This document shows, one piece after another, positions 44,936 through 52,815 of a stretch of DNA of 64,000 nt. A program made the position numbers and the translations under genes. This DNA is from BOG-1112 sp964635325 (lineage in GTDB: Bacteria > Bdellovibrionota_B > Oligoflexia > Oligoflexales > Bog-1112): positions 1 to 64,000 of the forward strand of contig CAZWOL010000005.1 in the NCBI GenBank assembly GCA_964635325.1, written 5' to 3'. Below the pieces are notes generated by a model. The model was not told where the DNA came from. It ran no database searches and saw only the letters and a program-made list of their open reading frames with translations. The first letter of the stretch is position 1. Each line of letters begins with the position of its first letter.

Positions 44936-45523
44936 TTAGAGGAATTGAGGATTCAGGCTAAGGGCGTGGGTGAGTCTCTTTATATAATCTGAGTCTGAAA
45001 TTTCTATGGCCCCCAAACTTTCAAGATGCGGGGTTAGAAACTGTATTTCTAAGAGCGAAAAGCCCTGCTGACGTAGATGTTCCGTAAGTGCATATAAAGC
45101 TACTTTTGATGCGTCCGTCACAAAATGAAACATCGACTCGGCAAAAAATGCTCCGGCAAGACCTACACCATAAGTTCCACCCGCAAGCTTGTCGTCACAC
45201 CATACTTCGACAGAATGAGCATAGCCAAGCTCGAAAAGTCGACAGTACGCATCTATAAACTCATTGTTGATCCAGGTGTCAGGATGCAGAGCGCAGCATT
45301 CCATGATTTTTTGAAAATCCTGGTCAAAGCTAATTTGAAAGCTTTGCTTATTCAAACGTCGACGGAAGGAATGTGAGACATGAAAAGCATCGAGTGGGAG
45401 TATCGCACGCGGGTCTGGTCTGTACCAAAGAATGTCATCGCTATGCGAGTCAGGCATGGGAAAGTAGCCCTGTGAGTACGCGGAAAGAAGGAGCGAAGGA
45501 TTCAGTCGTACTTTTTTACGCAT
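44936..45523 (-). CDS. aat: leucyl/phenylalanyl-tRNA-protein transferase
   Basis: A 195-residue GNAT-fold transferase that adds Leu or Phe to N-terminal Lys/Arg of proteins, marking them for ClpS/ClpAP. Family motifs are 'LLSAYSQGYFPMPD', 'LWYRPDPRAILPLD', 'FRRRLNKQSFQISFD' and 'VEVWCDDKLAGGTYGVGLAG...FAESMF'. It lies 11 nt downstream of the DedA gene in a minus-strand operon. It is slightly shorter than the E. coli enzyme (234) but complete in motifs. Confidence 0.92.
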   Translation of the reverse strand: MRKKVRLNPSLLLSAYSQGYFPMPDSHSDDILWYRPDPRAILPLDAFHVSHSFRRRLNKQSFQISFDQDFQKIMECCALHPDTWINNEFIDAYCRLFELGYAHSVEVWCDDKLAGGTYGVGLAGAFFAESMFHFVTDASKVALYALTEHLRQQGFSLLEIQFLTPHLESLGAIEISDSDYIKRLTHALSLNPQFL

Positions 45524-45534
45524 TTAGATACGCT

Positions 45535-46164
45535 TTAATTTTCCTCAAGTTTGGTAGAAATCTTCTTCTTAAAAAACCAAGCAATCAGAGCTGCTATAAT
45601 AAGGGCACCAAGTACACTGAATATACCTATTTTGAGTTGGTGCATCTTGTGTTCAAGCATTTCTAAATTCGAACCAAATAAGAAGCCGAGCCAGACCCAC
45701 AGTGGTACAGAAATAATAGCTGCTAGACCATCAAGTAAGAAAAATTTCCATGCAGGAACCTTGTAAATTCCTGAGGTGAGAAAAAGAGGCATGCGGAGTC
45801 CTGGCATAAAACGCGCAAGGAAAATAACTTTGTCTCCGTATTTCGAAAACCAGTATTGGATCTTCTTATCTCGATCTTTTTTTAGCAGACTTTTAAACAG
45901 ACGCAGCGTCTTAATGCGTTCACCTGCCTTAAAACCCATAAAATAGATGATGCCATCACCGATCAAGACACCAGCCATACATACACCAAGTGTTACCCAG
46001 GGGTTGGTGACTGTATGAGAGGCCAGTATGCCTGCCGTAACCAAGATAATATCTTCAGGGATAGGCAGACCAAAACCACATAAGAGTAAGATCGAAAACA
46101 TGATCGTATAAGCAAGATGCCCATACGGCATTAGAAATTCTAGTAGGTCAATGATAAGACGCAT
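45535..46164 (-). CDS. DedA-family inner-membrane protein
   Basis: About 209 residues from ATG 46164 (AAGGAG upstream), overlapping the 3' end of the radical-SAM gene by 17 nt. It has the DedA/VTT features 'CGFGLPIPEDIILVTAGIL', 'GDGIIYFMGFKAGERI' and 'FLARFMPGLRMPLFLTSG', with four to five membrane segments. DedA proteins act as lipid-carrier or phospholipid flippases and in proton-coupled envelope maintenance. It is operon-linked to aat. Confidence 0.9.
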   Translation of the reverse strand: MRLIIDLLEFLMPYGHLAYTIMFSILLLCGFGLPIPEDIILVTAGILASHTVTNPWVTLGVCMAGVLIGDGIIYFMGFKAGERIKTLRLFKSLLKKDRDKKIQYWFSKYGDKVIFLARFMPGLRMPLFLTSGIYKVPAWKFFLLDGLAAIISVPLWVWLGFLFGSNLEMLEHKMHQLKIGIFSVLGALIIAALIAWFFKKKISTKLEEN

Positions 46165-48361
46165 GTTCTCCAGCTCCTTGTGTACCATCCCAGTTAAGAC
46201 TGAGGTAGGTACTCTGTTCCATTTCATTGCGAGTCATTTCGTGTACAGGAACATGTCGCAAATCAGACGGACTTTCAAGCAGATCTTCCCATTGCGCTGG
46301 AACTGCTCTGAAATGGCTGTCGCGCAAGCTTGGTCGCATGCCGACTGATGCAATCTCTTCATATATACGGGCGAGTGGCTTGCTATTTTTCGGCAAAATA
46401 CCAAAGTCGTCAGCGCCTGCAAGTAGTAGTAGAGGAGCGTATTTTTCTTGTCCCCTCAGTAAGTCTTGTCCACCCTCACCTCGAAGGTGCACATCGCGAC
46501 TCGAGGGAAGACGCTGCAGTGGTACAATTACATGCTCAATGTTGGGACAGGCAATGCGCACCAAAGCGACCGCTCTCATATACTCCTGCGCTGTCACCCA
46601 ACTGTCTGCAGCAGGTTCTACAAATATAGCAGCAATCCCCTGCGTCTCCATCTGCACATTACGCAGTGCTACAATGCGCTCGATAAAGGTTTTCCACAGT
46701 GGGAAAAGTTCGGTCGGAGGACTGTTGACTTCGACTTTTGCGATACTGAGTAAGCCCTGCTTATGAGCGGTGCGATGGAGGTTCGAGATCTCACGATGCG
46801 TGAGGCTTGCTTCATTTTCATCCAAAGAACTCGAAAAGACTTTGATGCCCAGATCCCGTAGCTGAAGGAAAATTTCGTCAAGAGTGAGTGTTGAGTCTTG
46901 CAGAATTTTCCATATGCTGACAAAACCTGCGAGTACTACCGAATGTTTTTGTTGCTGCAAATTGGATGCCGCTTTGAGGAGCGAACCCACACTCAGTTTC
47001 GTCTGTTCATGGTCGACGCTAGCAAGGTCGAGCAGCAGATGTGACCCTTCGCTAAGGTTCTTTGGTTCTAAGGCGTCTTGTATTTTGATGTCTTGGGCCA
47101 GAGAGAAAGTAGCCTGGTCATGTGGAATATAGTGATTACGTATGCTTTGCGCCGTCATCGCAAGCGAAAAAAGATCTCCCTGTTCTGCAAGCAGATAGAG
47201 TTCTTCTGTGCTCAGTAACTCACGTTGACTTGCTCTGTGGAGGAGTGTTCGTAGCTGATCTACGTTTTTGCTAACAGAAGCATTGGCATTTTCGCTACCA
47301 ATCCATTGGTAAAGAGTATCCCGTTCTTGGGGATTTTTACGCGATTTTAAGATGAGGCGTTTGATGCTTTTTTTCTGCATTCCAATACCAGCACGGCTGC
47401 CGGCCATGTTGGAGATTTTTTCGTCATTAACAGTGCCATCCATGTCGTTGGCACCAAAATGCAAACCAAGTTGTGCAATATCTTGCCCAAGCATGACCCA
47501 GTAGGATTTAATTTGTTTGAAGTTGTCGAGATAGAGTCGTGCAACAGCAATTGTCTTTAAATCATCTGCACCAAACGTATAACGCTCAATGCCCATTTCA
47601 TTGTTATGCGGTTGAAACGCAAGTGGAATGAAGCAATTGAATCCGTTTGTCTCATCTTGCAAGGTTCTGAGCTGTCTATAATGGTAGACGCGGTGTGCAT
47701 AACTTTCGACATGTCCATAAAGCATGGTGCAGTTGCTAGCTATACCCATCTGGTGTGCGGTTCGATGTATTCCGATCCAGTCTTCGGTCGAGAGTTTTGC
47801 AGTGATAAGGTCACGACAGTCTGGGTGGAATATTTCAGCACCACCACCAGGCATCGAGTTGAGACCTGCATCTTTGAGTATGAGCAAGACATCGGAGTGT
47901 GGTTTGCGTGATTTGCGTGAAAGCCAATCAATCTCGACTGCAGTCAGTGCTTTGATGTGTATGTTGGGAAAACGGGTGCGAATAGCACGGAACATCTCTG
48001 CAAAATAATCAAGACCCCAACGAGGGTGTAGGCCGCCGACCATGTGAAGTTCTTTGGCACCGTTAGAGATCGCATGATCTGCTTTTTGCAACACTTCATC
48101 GAGTGTATAGGCATAGGCCCCTGGCTCACCAGGTTTGCGTGAAAAACTACAGAATTTGCAGGTCATCACACAGATATTCGTTGGATTGAGATGGGAGTTC
48201 ATGTTGTAGAAGACCACATCTTTATTCTTGCGATAGTTGACAATATCCGCAAGTTGTCCGATCTCAAAGAGTCGAGGAGATTCAAATAGAAAAATAGCAT
48301 CTTCATCTGAGATGCGAACACCATTCAGGATCTTTTCGCGGATCCTTTCAAACTCAGTCAT
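46148..48361 (-). CDS. MqnE-like aminofutalosine synthase fused to a cluster-less second radical-SAM-like domain
   Basis: A 737-residue protein. Residues 1-360 are an MqnE/CofH-type radical-SAM enzyme: 4Fe-4S Cys64, Cys68, Cys71 in 'NICVMTCKFCSF', 'GAKELHMVGGLHP', 'SMPGGGAEIFHPD' and 'LQDETNGFNCFIPLAFQP'. MqnE makes aminofutalosine for the futalosine menaquinone route. Residues about 370-737 follow the same family order ('LRTLLHRASQRELLSTEELY', 'TAQSIRNHYIPHDQATF', 'GIKVFSSSLDENEAS', 'GADDFGILP') but have no CxxxCxxC, so this half is a degenerate radical-SAM barrel. MqnE is normally about 370 residues. AAGGAA precedes the ATG. It lies between mevalonate kinase and DedA genes. Confidence 0.88.
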   Translation of the reverse strand: MTEFERIREKILNGVRISDEDAIFLFESPRLFEIGQLADIVNYRKNKDVVFYNMNSHLNPTNICVMTCKFCSFSRKPGEPGAYAYTLDEVLQKADHAISNGAKELHMVGGLHPRWGLDYFAEMFRAIRTRFPNIHIKALTAVEIDWLSRKSRKPHSDVLLILKDAGLNSMPGGGAEIFHPDCRDLITAKLSTEDWIGIHRTAHQMGIASNCTMLYGHVESYAHRVYHYRQLRTLQDETNGFNCFIPLAFQPHNNEMGIERYTFGADDLKTIAVARLYLDNFKQIKSYWVMLGQDIAQLGLHFGANDMDGTVNDEKISNMAGSRAGIGMQKKSIKRLILKSRKNPQERDTLYQWIGSENANASVSKNVDQLRTLLHRASQRELLSTEELYLLAEQGDLFSLAMTAQSIRNHYIPHDQATFSLAQDIKIQDALEPKNLSEGSHLLLDLASVDHEQTKLSVGSLLKAASNLQQQKHSVVLAGFVSIWKILQDSTLTLDEIFLQLRDLGIKVFSSSLDENEASLTHREISNLHRTAHKQGLLSIAKVEVNSPPTELFPLWKTFIERIVALRNVQMETQGIAAIFVEPAADSWVTAQEYMRAVALVRIACPNIEHVIVPLQRLPSSRDVHLRGEGGQDLLRGQEKYAPLLLLAGADDFGILPKNSKPLARIYEEIASVGMRPSLRDSHFRAVPAQWEDLLESPSDLRHVPVHEMTRNEMEQSTYLSLNWDGTQGAGEHASYH

Positions 48362-48394
48362 TTCGAGTTCCTTATTGTTGTCAAATGCCTCGAC

Positions 48395-49414
48395 CTAGTG
48401 TGCGAGTTCGACCCAATGAACTTTATCCGCACCAAATTCCATGTTCAATTTATGTAGTGTATCAGATGCAGTTGTAGGATTTAGCAAACAGAGTATGCAT
48501 CCACCACCACCCGCTCCAGTAATTTTTGCTGCCAAGGCTCCACAGCCTAAGGCTCGCTCGATGATATCGTTAAGTGCAGGAGGTACAACACCGATTTCGT
48601 GAAGTAAAGCTCCGCAGTTTTGCATCGCATCACGCATCGCTTCAAGATTTCCGCTTTCTAAAGCTTCACTGGCCTGACCTGCAATGCTGTCAAAACGTTG
48701 GATTCGTGCAGGTCCCTTTGCATCGCGGAAGAATGGAGCAGCCTCTTGTACCATCGCGAGTGTTGGAGAACGTGTGCCGCTATCAATGATCGCAAAGTTC
48801 CATGCATGCGAAATCCCTCCATCGGGGGAGGGGATTGTGCGTACATTTAAAATCTGAGGTTCTTGTCCCTTCTTGAAGAGAAGAGCTTTTTCAAGTGCAA
48901 TCGTTGTCGTATCAAGGCCTGAAGGGGTTCCATGAAAACGCTTTTCCAACTGATTCGCGAAAGATGCTAGTTTGACTGCATCCAAGGATATATTTAGGAA
49001 ACGAGATGTTGCTCGCAAAATGCAGACGCAAAGTGCAGCAGATGCACCTAGGCCAGCACCAAATAGTATGTTGGACTGTCCTTCTATACGTAAGGGGAAA
49101 GGCTTAGTGTGCAAGAGCTCTAACGCTTCGTGTAGCACGTGTTGGAGATTTTCAGAGTGTGTTGTCTTTGAAGAATGACGGCGTCGACTCGGGAGCGTGG
49201 GTGGCATTGCTTGCAAGACCATTTCCAGACGCATGCTGGGTACTGGAATTGCAACTGCACGAGCTCCATAAACGACAGCATGTTCACCCACGAGAATGAC
49301 TTTGCCACAGGCATAGGCGCGGCTCGGTTCTGCAAAAGGTGAGGGTGTTATCACCAGCTCCGGATCAAGGGTCTTCAATTCGATATGAATGGCTTGCGGT
49401 CGCACTTCCCACAT
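48395..49414 (-). CDS. mvk: mevalonate kinase
   Basis: A 339-residue GHMP kinase with 'ACGKVILVGEHAVVYG' (N-terminal motif 1), the ATP-binding 'GAGLGASAALCV' (motif 2), 'HGTPSGLDTTTIALE' with the catalytic Asp, and 'KITGAGGGGCIL' (motif 3). It phosphorylates mevalonate for isoprenoid synthesis. Its ATG is 48 nt after the HMG-CoA reductase gene, which makes a two-gene mevalonate unit. The other mevalonate genes lie outside the window. Confidence 0.92.
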   Translation of the reverse strand: MWEVRPQAIHIELKTLDPELVITPSPFAEPSRAYACGKVILVGEHAVVYGARAVAIPVPSMRLEMVLQAMPPTLPSRRRHSSKTTHSENLQHVLHEALELLHTKPFPLRIEGQSNILFGAGLGASAALCVCILRATSRFLNISLDAVKLASFANQLEKRFHGTPSGLDTTTIALEKALLFKKGQEPQILNVRTIPSPDGGISHAWNFAIIDSGTRSPTLAMVQEAAPFFRDAKGPARIQRFDSIAGQASEALESGNLEAMRDAMQNCGALLHEIGVVPPALNDIIERALGCGALAAKITGAGGGGCILCLLNPTTASDTLHKLNMEFGADKVHWVELAH

Positions 49415-49462
49415 CTCCCAGCTTACTCAGTTCCGTCCTTACTGCAATCGACCATCGCTATA

Positions 49463-50674
49463 CTAAGCAAAACCATTGGCTTGTCTCTTTATCAAGTCGA
49501 GATTTTTTTTATGCAAACCCATGTGTCCATGTTGGATGCCTTCGGTAGCTAATGCTCGCAGAGCTGAAAGGTTCTGGGCCAAGCCTACGGCGCAGACAAT
49601 CTCAGCAAGTTCTTGAGCAGAAGGTTGACCCAATAGTTTGAGTGCGCTTTGGGCTGTAGGATGCAGCTTTGTTACACCCCCAACTGTTCCGACAGCCATA
49701 GGAAGTTCGATGCTGCCATGAAGGTGGCCGTTCTGAGCTTTGCGCCAAGTCGTCATGGGGCGATAGCGCCCCTCTCGACTGCAGTAGGCATGAGCCCCTG
49801 CTTCGATGGCTCGCCAATCATTTGCGGTAGCAATGAGAACAGGGTCTATTCCGTTCATTACACCTTTGTTATGAGTTGCGGCTCTGTAGGGGTCATAGAA
49901 TGCAAATTCCCAAGCTTTGACAATACGGTCAATAACGTAGGAGCCATCGGGTTGGTGAGCTTGCGTGAAGGCTTCGGGAGGGATCATGCATTCTGCAAAA
50001 GCCATTCGTCGATCCGTCAAGTTGGTGAGGATGCGAAGTCCTAACTCACAGCCTGGAAAAAGCTCAGGCATAAAAGTCGATAGTTTTTCGACCATAGTGT
50101 TGACGATGTTTGCACCCATTGCATTGCCTGTATTTACATGCAAGAGGATGACGAGGCTTTGAATCTCAGGAATCCAGTACCAAGTTAGATCCTTAGCGCC
50201 TCCTCCCCGACGTAAGAGCCGGTCTTGGCCGCGGTTTGCATAGGCAATTAAATGGTTTTTTTGTTCTGTGAGTATTGTGTTGAAGTCGCAGTTGTTGTCT
50301 TTGAGAAGCAACTGGATTTGGCCCGTCATAATAGGTTCAGTGCTTCGTGTTTGAAAGCCACCACCATAGCGAGCCAGTTTTGCGCCATGGCTTGCTGCTG
50401 CAATGACACTGGTCTCTTCAACAGCCATCGGAATCAGAAGGTCTTTGCCATTGATGCAAAAATTTGTTGCAATTCCCAGAGGTAAGCTAAAGCAGCCTAC
50501 TGCATTCTCAATAAAAATATCGACAAGTTCGCCGTTTAAAGACCCAAAATGACTAAGAGCTGCCTTCTCCTCTGAATTGAGATGAGAAAAACGTGCACTG
50601 ATATCAGCGCGTTCGCTGACAGGAAGCGCATAGAAACCAGGGAGTCGTGATGATCCTTCTCGGTGTGATTCCAA
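49463..50674 (-). CDS. mvaA: hydroxymethylglutaryl-CoA reductase, class II
   Basis: A 403-residue class II HMG-CoA reductase with 'ENAVGCFSLPLGIATNF', the catalytic Glu in 'PMAVEETSVIAA' (86-87), the dinucleotide-binding 'AMGANIVNTMVE', Lys and Asp in 'ATHNKGVMNGIDPVL', and His in 'HGHMGLH' near the C-terminus. It reduces HMG-CoA to mevalonate. It is the first gene of a long minus-strand run. Whether it prefers NADH or NADPH is not decided here. Confidence 0.92.
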   Translation of the reverse strand: MESHREGSSRLPGFYALPVSERADISARFSHLNSEEKAALSHFGSLNGELVDIFIENAVGCFSLPLGIATNFCINGKDLLIPMAVEETSVIAAASHGAKLARYGGGFQTRSTEPIMTGQIQLLLKDNNCDFNTILTEQKNHLIAYANRGQDRLLRRGGGAKDLTWYWIPEIQSLVILLHVNTGNAMGANIVNTMVEKLSTFMPELFPGCELGLRILTNLTDRRMAFAECMIPPEAFTQAHQPDGSYVIDRIVKAWEFAFYDPYRAATHNKGVMNGIDPVLIATANDWRAIEAGAHAYCSREGRYRPMTTWRKAQNGHLHGSIELPMAVGTVGGVTKLHPTAQSALKLLGQPSAQELAEIVCAVGLAQNLSALRALATEGIQHGHMGLHKKNLDLIKRQANGFA

Positions 50675-50864
50675 GTTTTAAACTCCTTGCATGATTTTGG
50701 GACAAAAAAAGACGGACAGGCGTGGATTTGTCCTATCATAAATCGAGCCGTAGGTCTTTAGGGATTTTCGCGAGGCCTCGTGTAAGTCTGCTGCTGCCGC
50801 AAACCTCTAAACGTGCGAAAATGAAGGGATAGGCTCATGTGATAGAAAGAAGAAGGATCAGGCG

Positions 50865-51674
50865 TTGATTCAATTTAAACATATTAGCAAAAAATATGAC
50901 GGCGTCAGCGTATTGAAGGACCTAAGCTTTAGTGTTGCGCCCGGAGAACGTCTCAGCCTAATTGGACCAGGAAGTTGCGGCAAAACGACCGTGCTGAAAT
51001 TGCTTCTCGGACTCGAACGTCCTAATGCCGGGACTGCATTTCTTCTAGACACCGACATGACTCATGCGAGCGATGCAGAGAAAGAAGTCGTCTGTCGTCG
51101 TGTTGGTATGGCTTTTCAGCAGGGCGGTCTCTTTGACTTTATGACGGTGCGAGAGAACATGATGTTCGCAATGGAACACATGACCAAACAAACACCTGAA
51201 GAACGAGAAAATCAGCTAAAACGTTTGCTTGCTGGGGTCAAGCTACCGTGGACTGCAGATATGTTTCCCCATGAACTTTCTGGGGGGATGAAGCGACGGG
51301 TGGGAATTGCACGTGCGCTCTGCACGGACCCAGAAGTTGCTATTTTTGATGAGCCCACTGCAGGCCTAGATCCAGTGACATCGACGATCATTTTGCAAAT
51401 GATCAATGAACTGGGTGGCAGCAAACAAACGAGTATGTTGGTCGCAACGTCGAATGTTGAAATTGCAATTCGTTTTGCAGATCGTCTTCTCATACTTCGC
51501 GATGGCAAAGTTGAGGGTGATGGGCCATGGCGAGAGTTGTTGGTGAGTGGTAGTGAGTGGGTTCAGCATTTTCTTTCGGTGCGCCTCATCGGTCTTGATA
51601 TTGAATATGCAAAGGGTCTTGACTTACCTAAGACATTCATCGAAAAACATTGGCTCGAAACTGCACACCCATAG
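50865..51674 (+). CDS. MlaF-like ABC transporter ATPase
   Basis: A 269-residue ABC ATPase with Walker A 'GPGSCGKTT' (34-42), Q-loop 'AFQQGGLFDFMTVRENM', signature 'LSGGMKRRVGIARAL' and Walker B 'VAIFDEPTAGLDP'. The sequence is closest to MlaF/Ttg2A, which drives phospholipid transport with MlaE permease and MCE proteins. No permease or MCE gene is nearby; instead an LpxL-type acyltransferase overlaps its 3' end, which still supports an outer-membrane lipid role. TTG 50865 has AGGA 9 nt upstream. A C-terminal tail of about 40 residues is extra. Confidence 0.78.
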   Translation: MIQFKHISKKYDGVSVLKDLSFSVAPGERLSLIGPGSCGKTTVLKLLLGLERPNAGTAFLLDTDMTHASDAEKEVVCRRVGMAFQQGGLFDFMTVRENMMFAMEHMTKQTPEERENQLKRLLAGVKLPWTADMFPHELSGGMKRRVGIARALCTDPEVAIFDEPTAGLDPVTSTIILQMINELGGSKQTSMLVATSNVEIAIRFADRLLILRDGKVEGDGPWRELLVSGSEWVQHFLSVRLIGLDIEYAKGLDLPKTFIEKHWLETAHP

Positions 51675-52534
51675 GACACCGCTTGTATTACTTCATTAAT
51701 TTCATTTCTCTGTGTTTGCGTCAAATGTCTGCTCGTCAATTGGACAAACTAGCGCATTTTCTAACATTCGTTTGCTTTCGTCTTTTTCATATACGACGCA
51801 AACTAATTTTGCAAAATCTTGAAATAGCATTTGGTACAGAGAAGAGTGCCGAAGAGAAAGCAAAAATTGCAGAGTCTTGTTTCTATCATTTTATTCTGAC
51901 CGGACTAGAGTTTCTATACTACCGTAACGGAGACATCTCACAGAATATGATGATCAAGGATGCAGAACCTTTGCAAGAAGCCCTAAAACGAGGTGAAGGA
52001 GCCTATATCATTGCGATGCATATGAGCAATTGGGAGGCTTCTGCAAGCGGGGTGGCTAAACAGATTGTTCCCGTCAATGTAGTCGTAAAAAAAGTGGGCT
52101 CACCAGGGATCAATCGTTTTGTCACAGAACTGCGTGCTAGAAATGGCATGAAGGTTGTACAGCGCAAGTCGACAGGAGATGCTGTGCGCACCATGCGGAA
52201 GAGTTTGAAAAACAACGAAGCAGTTGCAGTGATTCTTGACCAAGCTCGACCAGGCGAACCTTTTTTGCCATTCTTTGCTAAGCCTGCAAAGACGAACACA
52301 AGCTTTACAGCAATCTACGCTCGTATCAAAGCTCCAGTCTTCATGGCTTTCTCTACGCGCACAGCGTTTGGAGAGCATGTCTTGCATTTTCAACCCGAAA
52401 TTATTTTGCAAGACACCGGAGATGCAAAGAAAGATGTGATTCAAAATTCTATACATTTAAATCATGCAATTGAACAATGCATACGCCAATGTCCCGAACA
52501 ATATTTTTGGCTTCACGACCGTTGGAAGAGCTGA
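51650..52534 (+). CDS. LpxL/HtrB-like lipid A acyltransferase
   Basis: A 294-residue acyltransferase with an N-terminal hydrophobic anchor, 'LILQNLEIAFG', the catalytic H-X4-D/E motif 'HMSNWE', 'RKSTGDAVRTMRKSLKNNE', 'VILDQARPGEPFLPFF' and the C-terminal 'EQYFWLHDRWK'. This family adds secondary acyl chains to Kdo-lipid A. It starts (TTG 51650) inside the 3' end of the MlaF-like gene, so the two are coupled. A promoter or repeat region follows. Confidence 0.87.
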   Translation: MARNCTPIGHRLYYFINFISLCLRQMSARQLDKLAHFLTFVCFRLFHIRRKLILQNLEIAFGTEKSAEEKAKIAESCFYHFILTGLEFLYYRNGDISQNMMIKDAEPLQEALKRGEGAYIIAMHMSNWEASASGVAKQIVPVNVVVKKVGSPGINRFVTELRARNGMKVVQRKSTGDAVRTMRKSLKNNEAVAVILDQARPGEPFLPFFAKPAKTNTSFTAIYARIKAPVFMAFSTRTAFGEHVLHFQPEIILQDTGDAKKDVIQNSIHLNHAIEQCIRQCPEQYFWLHDRWKS

Positions 52535-52564
52535 ACGCAGAATTCTGTCACACCGAACGAGTAG

Positions 52565-52640
52565 GTCATCTCGAACGAATTGCAAAGCACCTCACGACTA
52601 CATTCAGGGCAGGCTCCGTCGAAGGATCGTCTGCTTAGCC
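52565..52640 (+). repeat. interspersed intergenic repeat, copy C (diverged)
   Basis: GTCATCTCGAACGAA at the left and CGAAGGATCGTCTGCTTAG at the right match the ends of copies A (18958) and B (39869), with an inserted middle. It lies in the 281-nt gap between lpxL and the lectin gene. The match is less exact than A-B, so this is a likely but not certain member. Confidence 0.5.
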
Positions 52641-52709
52641 AATGTTTAGCATCGATTCGGAAAAATTCCCTGCTTGGTCATCAATAAGAAGAATACTCAA
52701 TCAAATCAT

Positions 52710-52736
52710 TTGACGACCAGATGAATCTGCTATAAA
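52710..52736 (+). promoter_or_regulatory. candidate sigma-70 promoter of the lectin-toxin-immunity operon
   Basis: TTGACG at 52710-52715 and TATAAA at 52731-52736, with a short 15-nt spacer, lie 80 nt before the lectin gene start. It is the best promoter-like pair in the gap. Confidence 0.4.
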
Positions 52737-52815
52737 TCGAAGTCTCTCTACTGAGAAGAGGCTCAATCCCGCTCAATAATTCAACTCAGAATTTTTCGAT
52801 TTTCCTTGAAAGGGC

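Noticed and set aside
46227..46766. 179-codon frame on the plus strand
   Set aside because: Antisense to the MqnE fusion gene; Ser/Arg/Cys-rich composition typical of a shadow frame.
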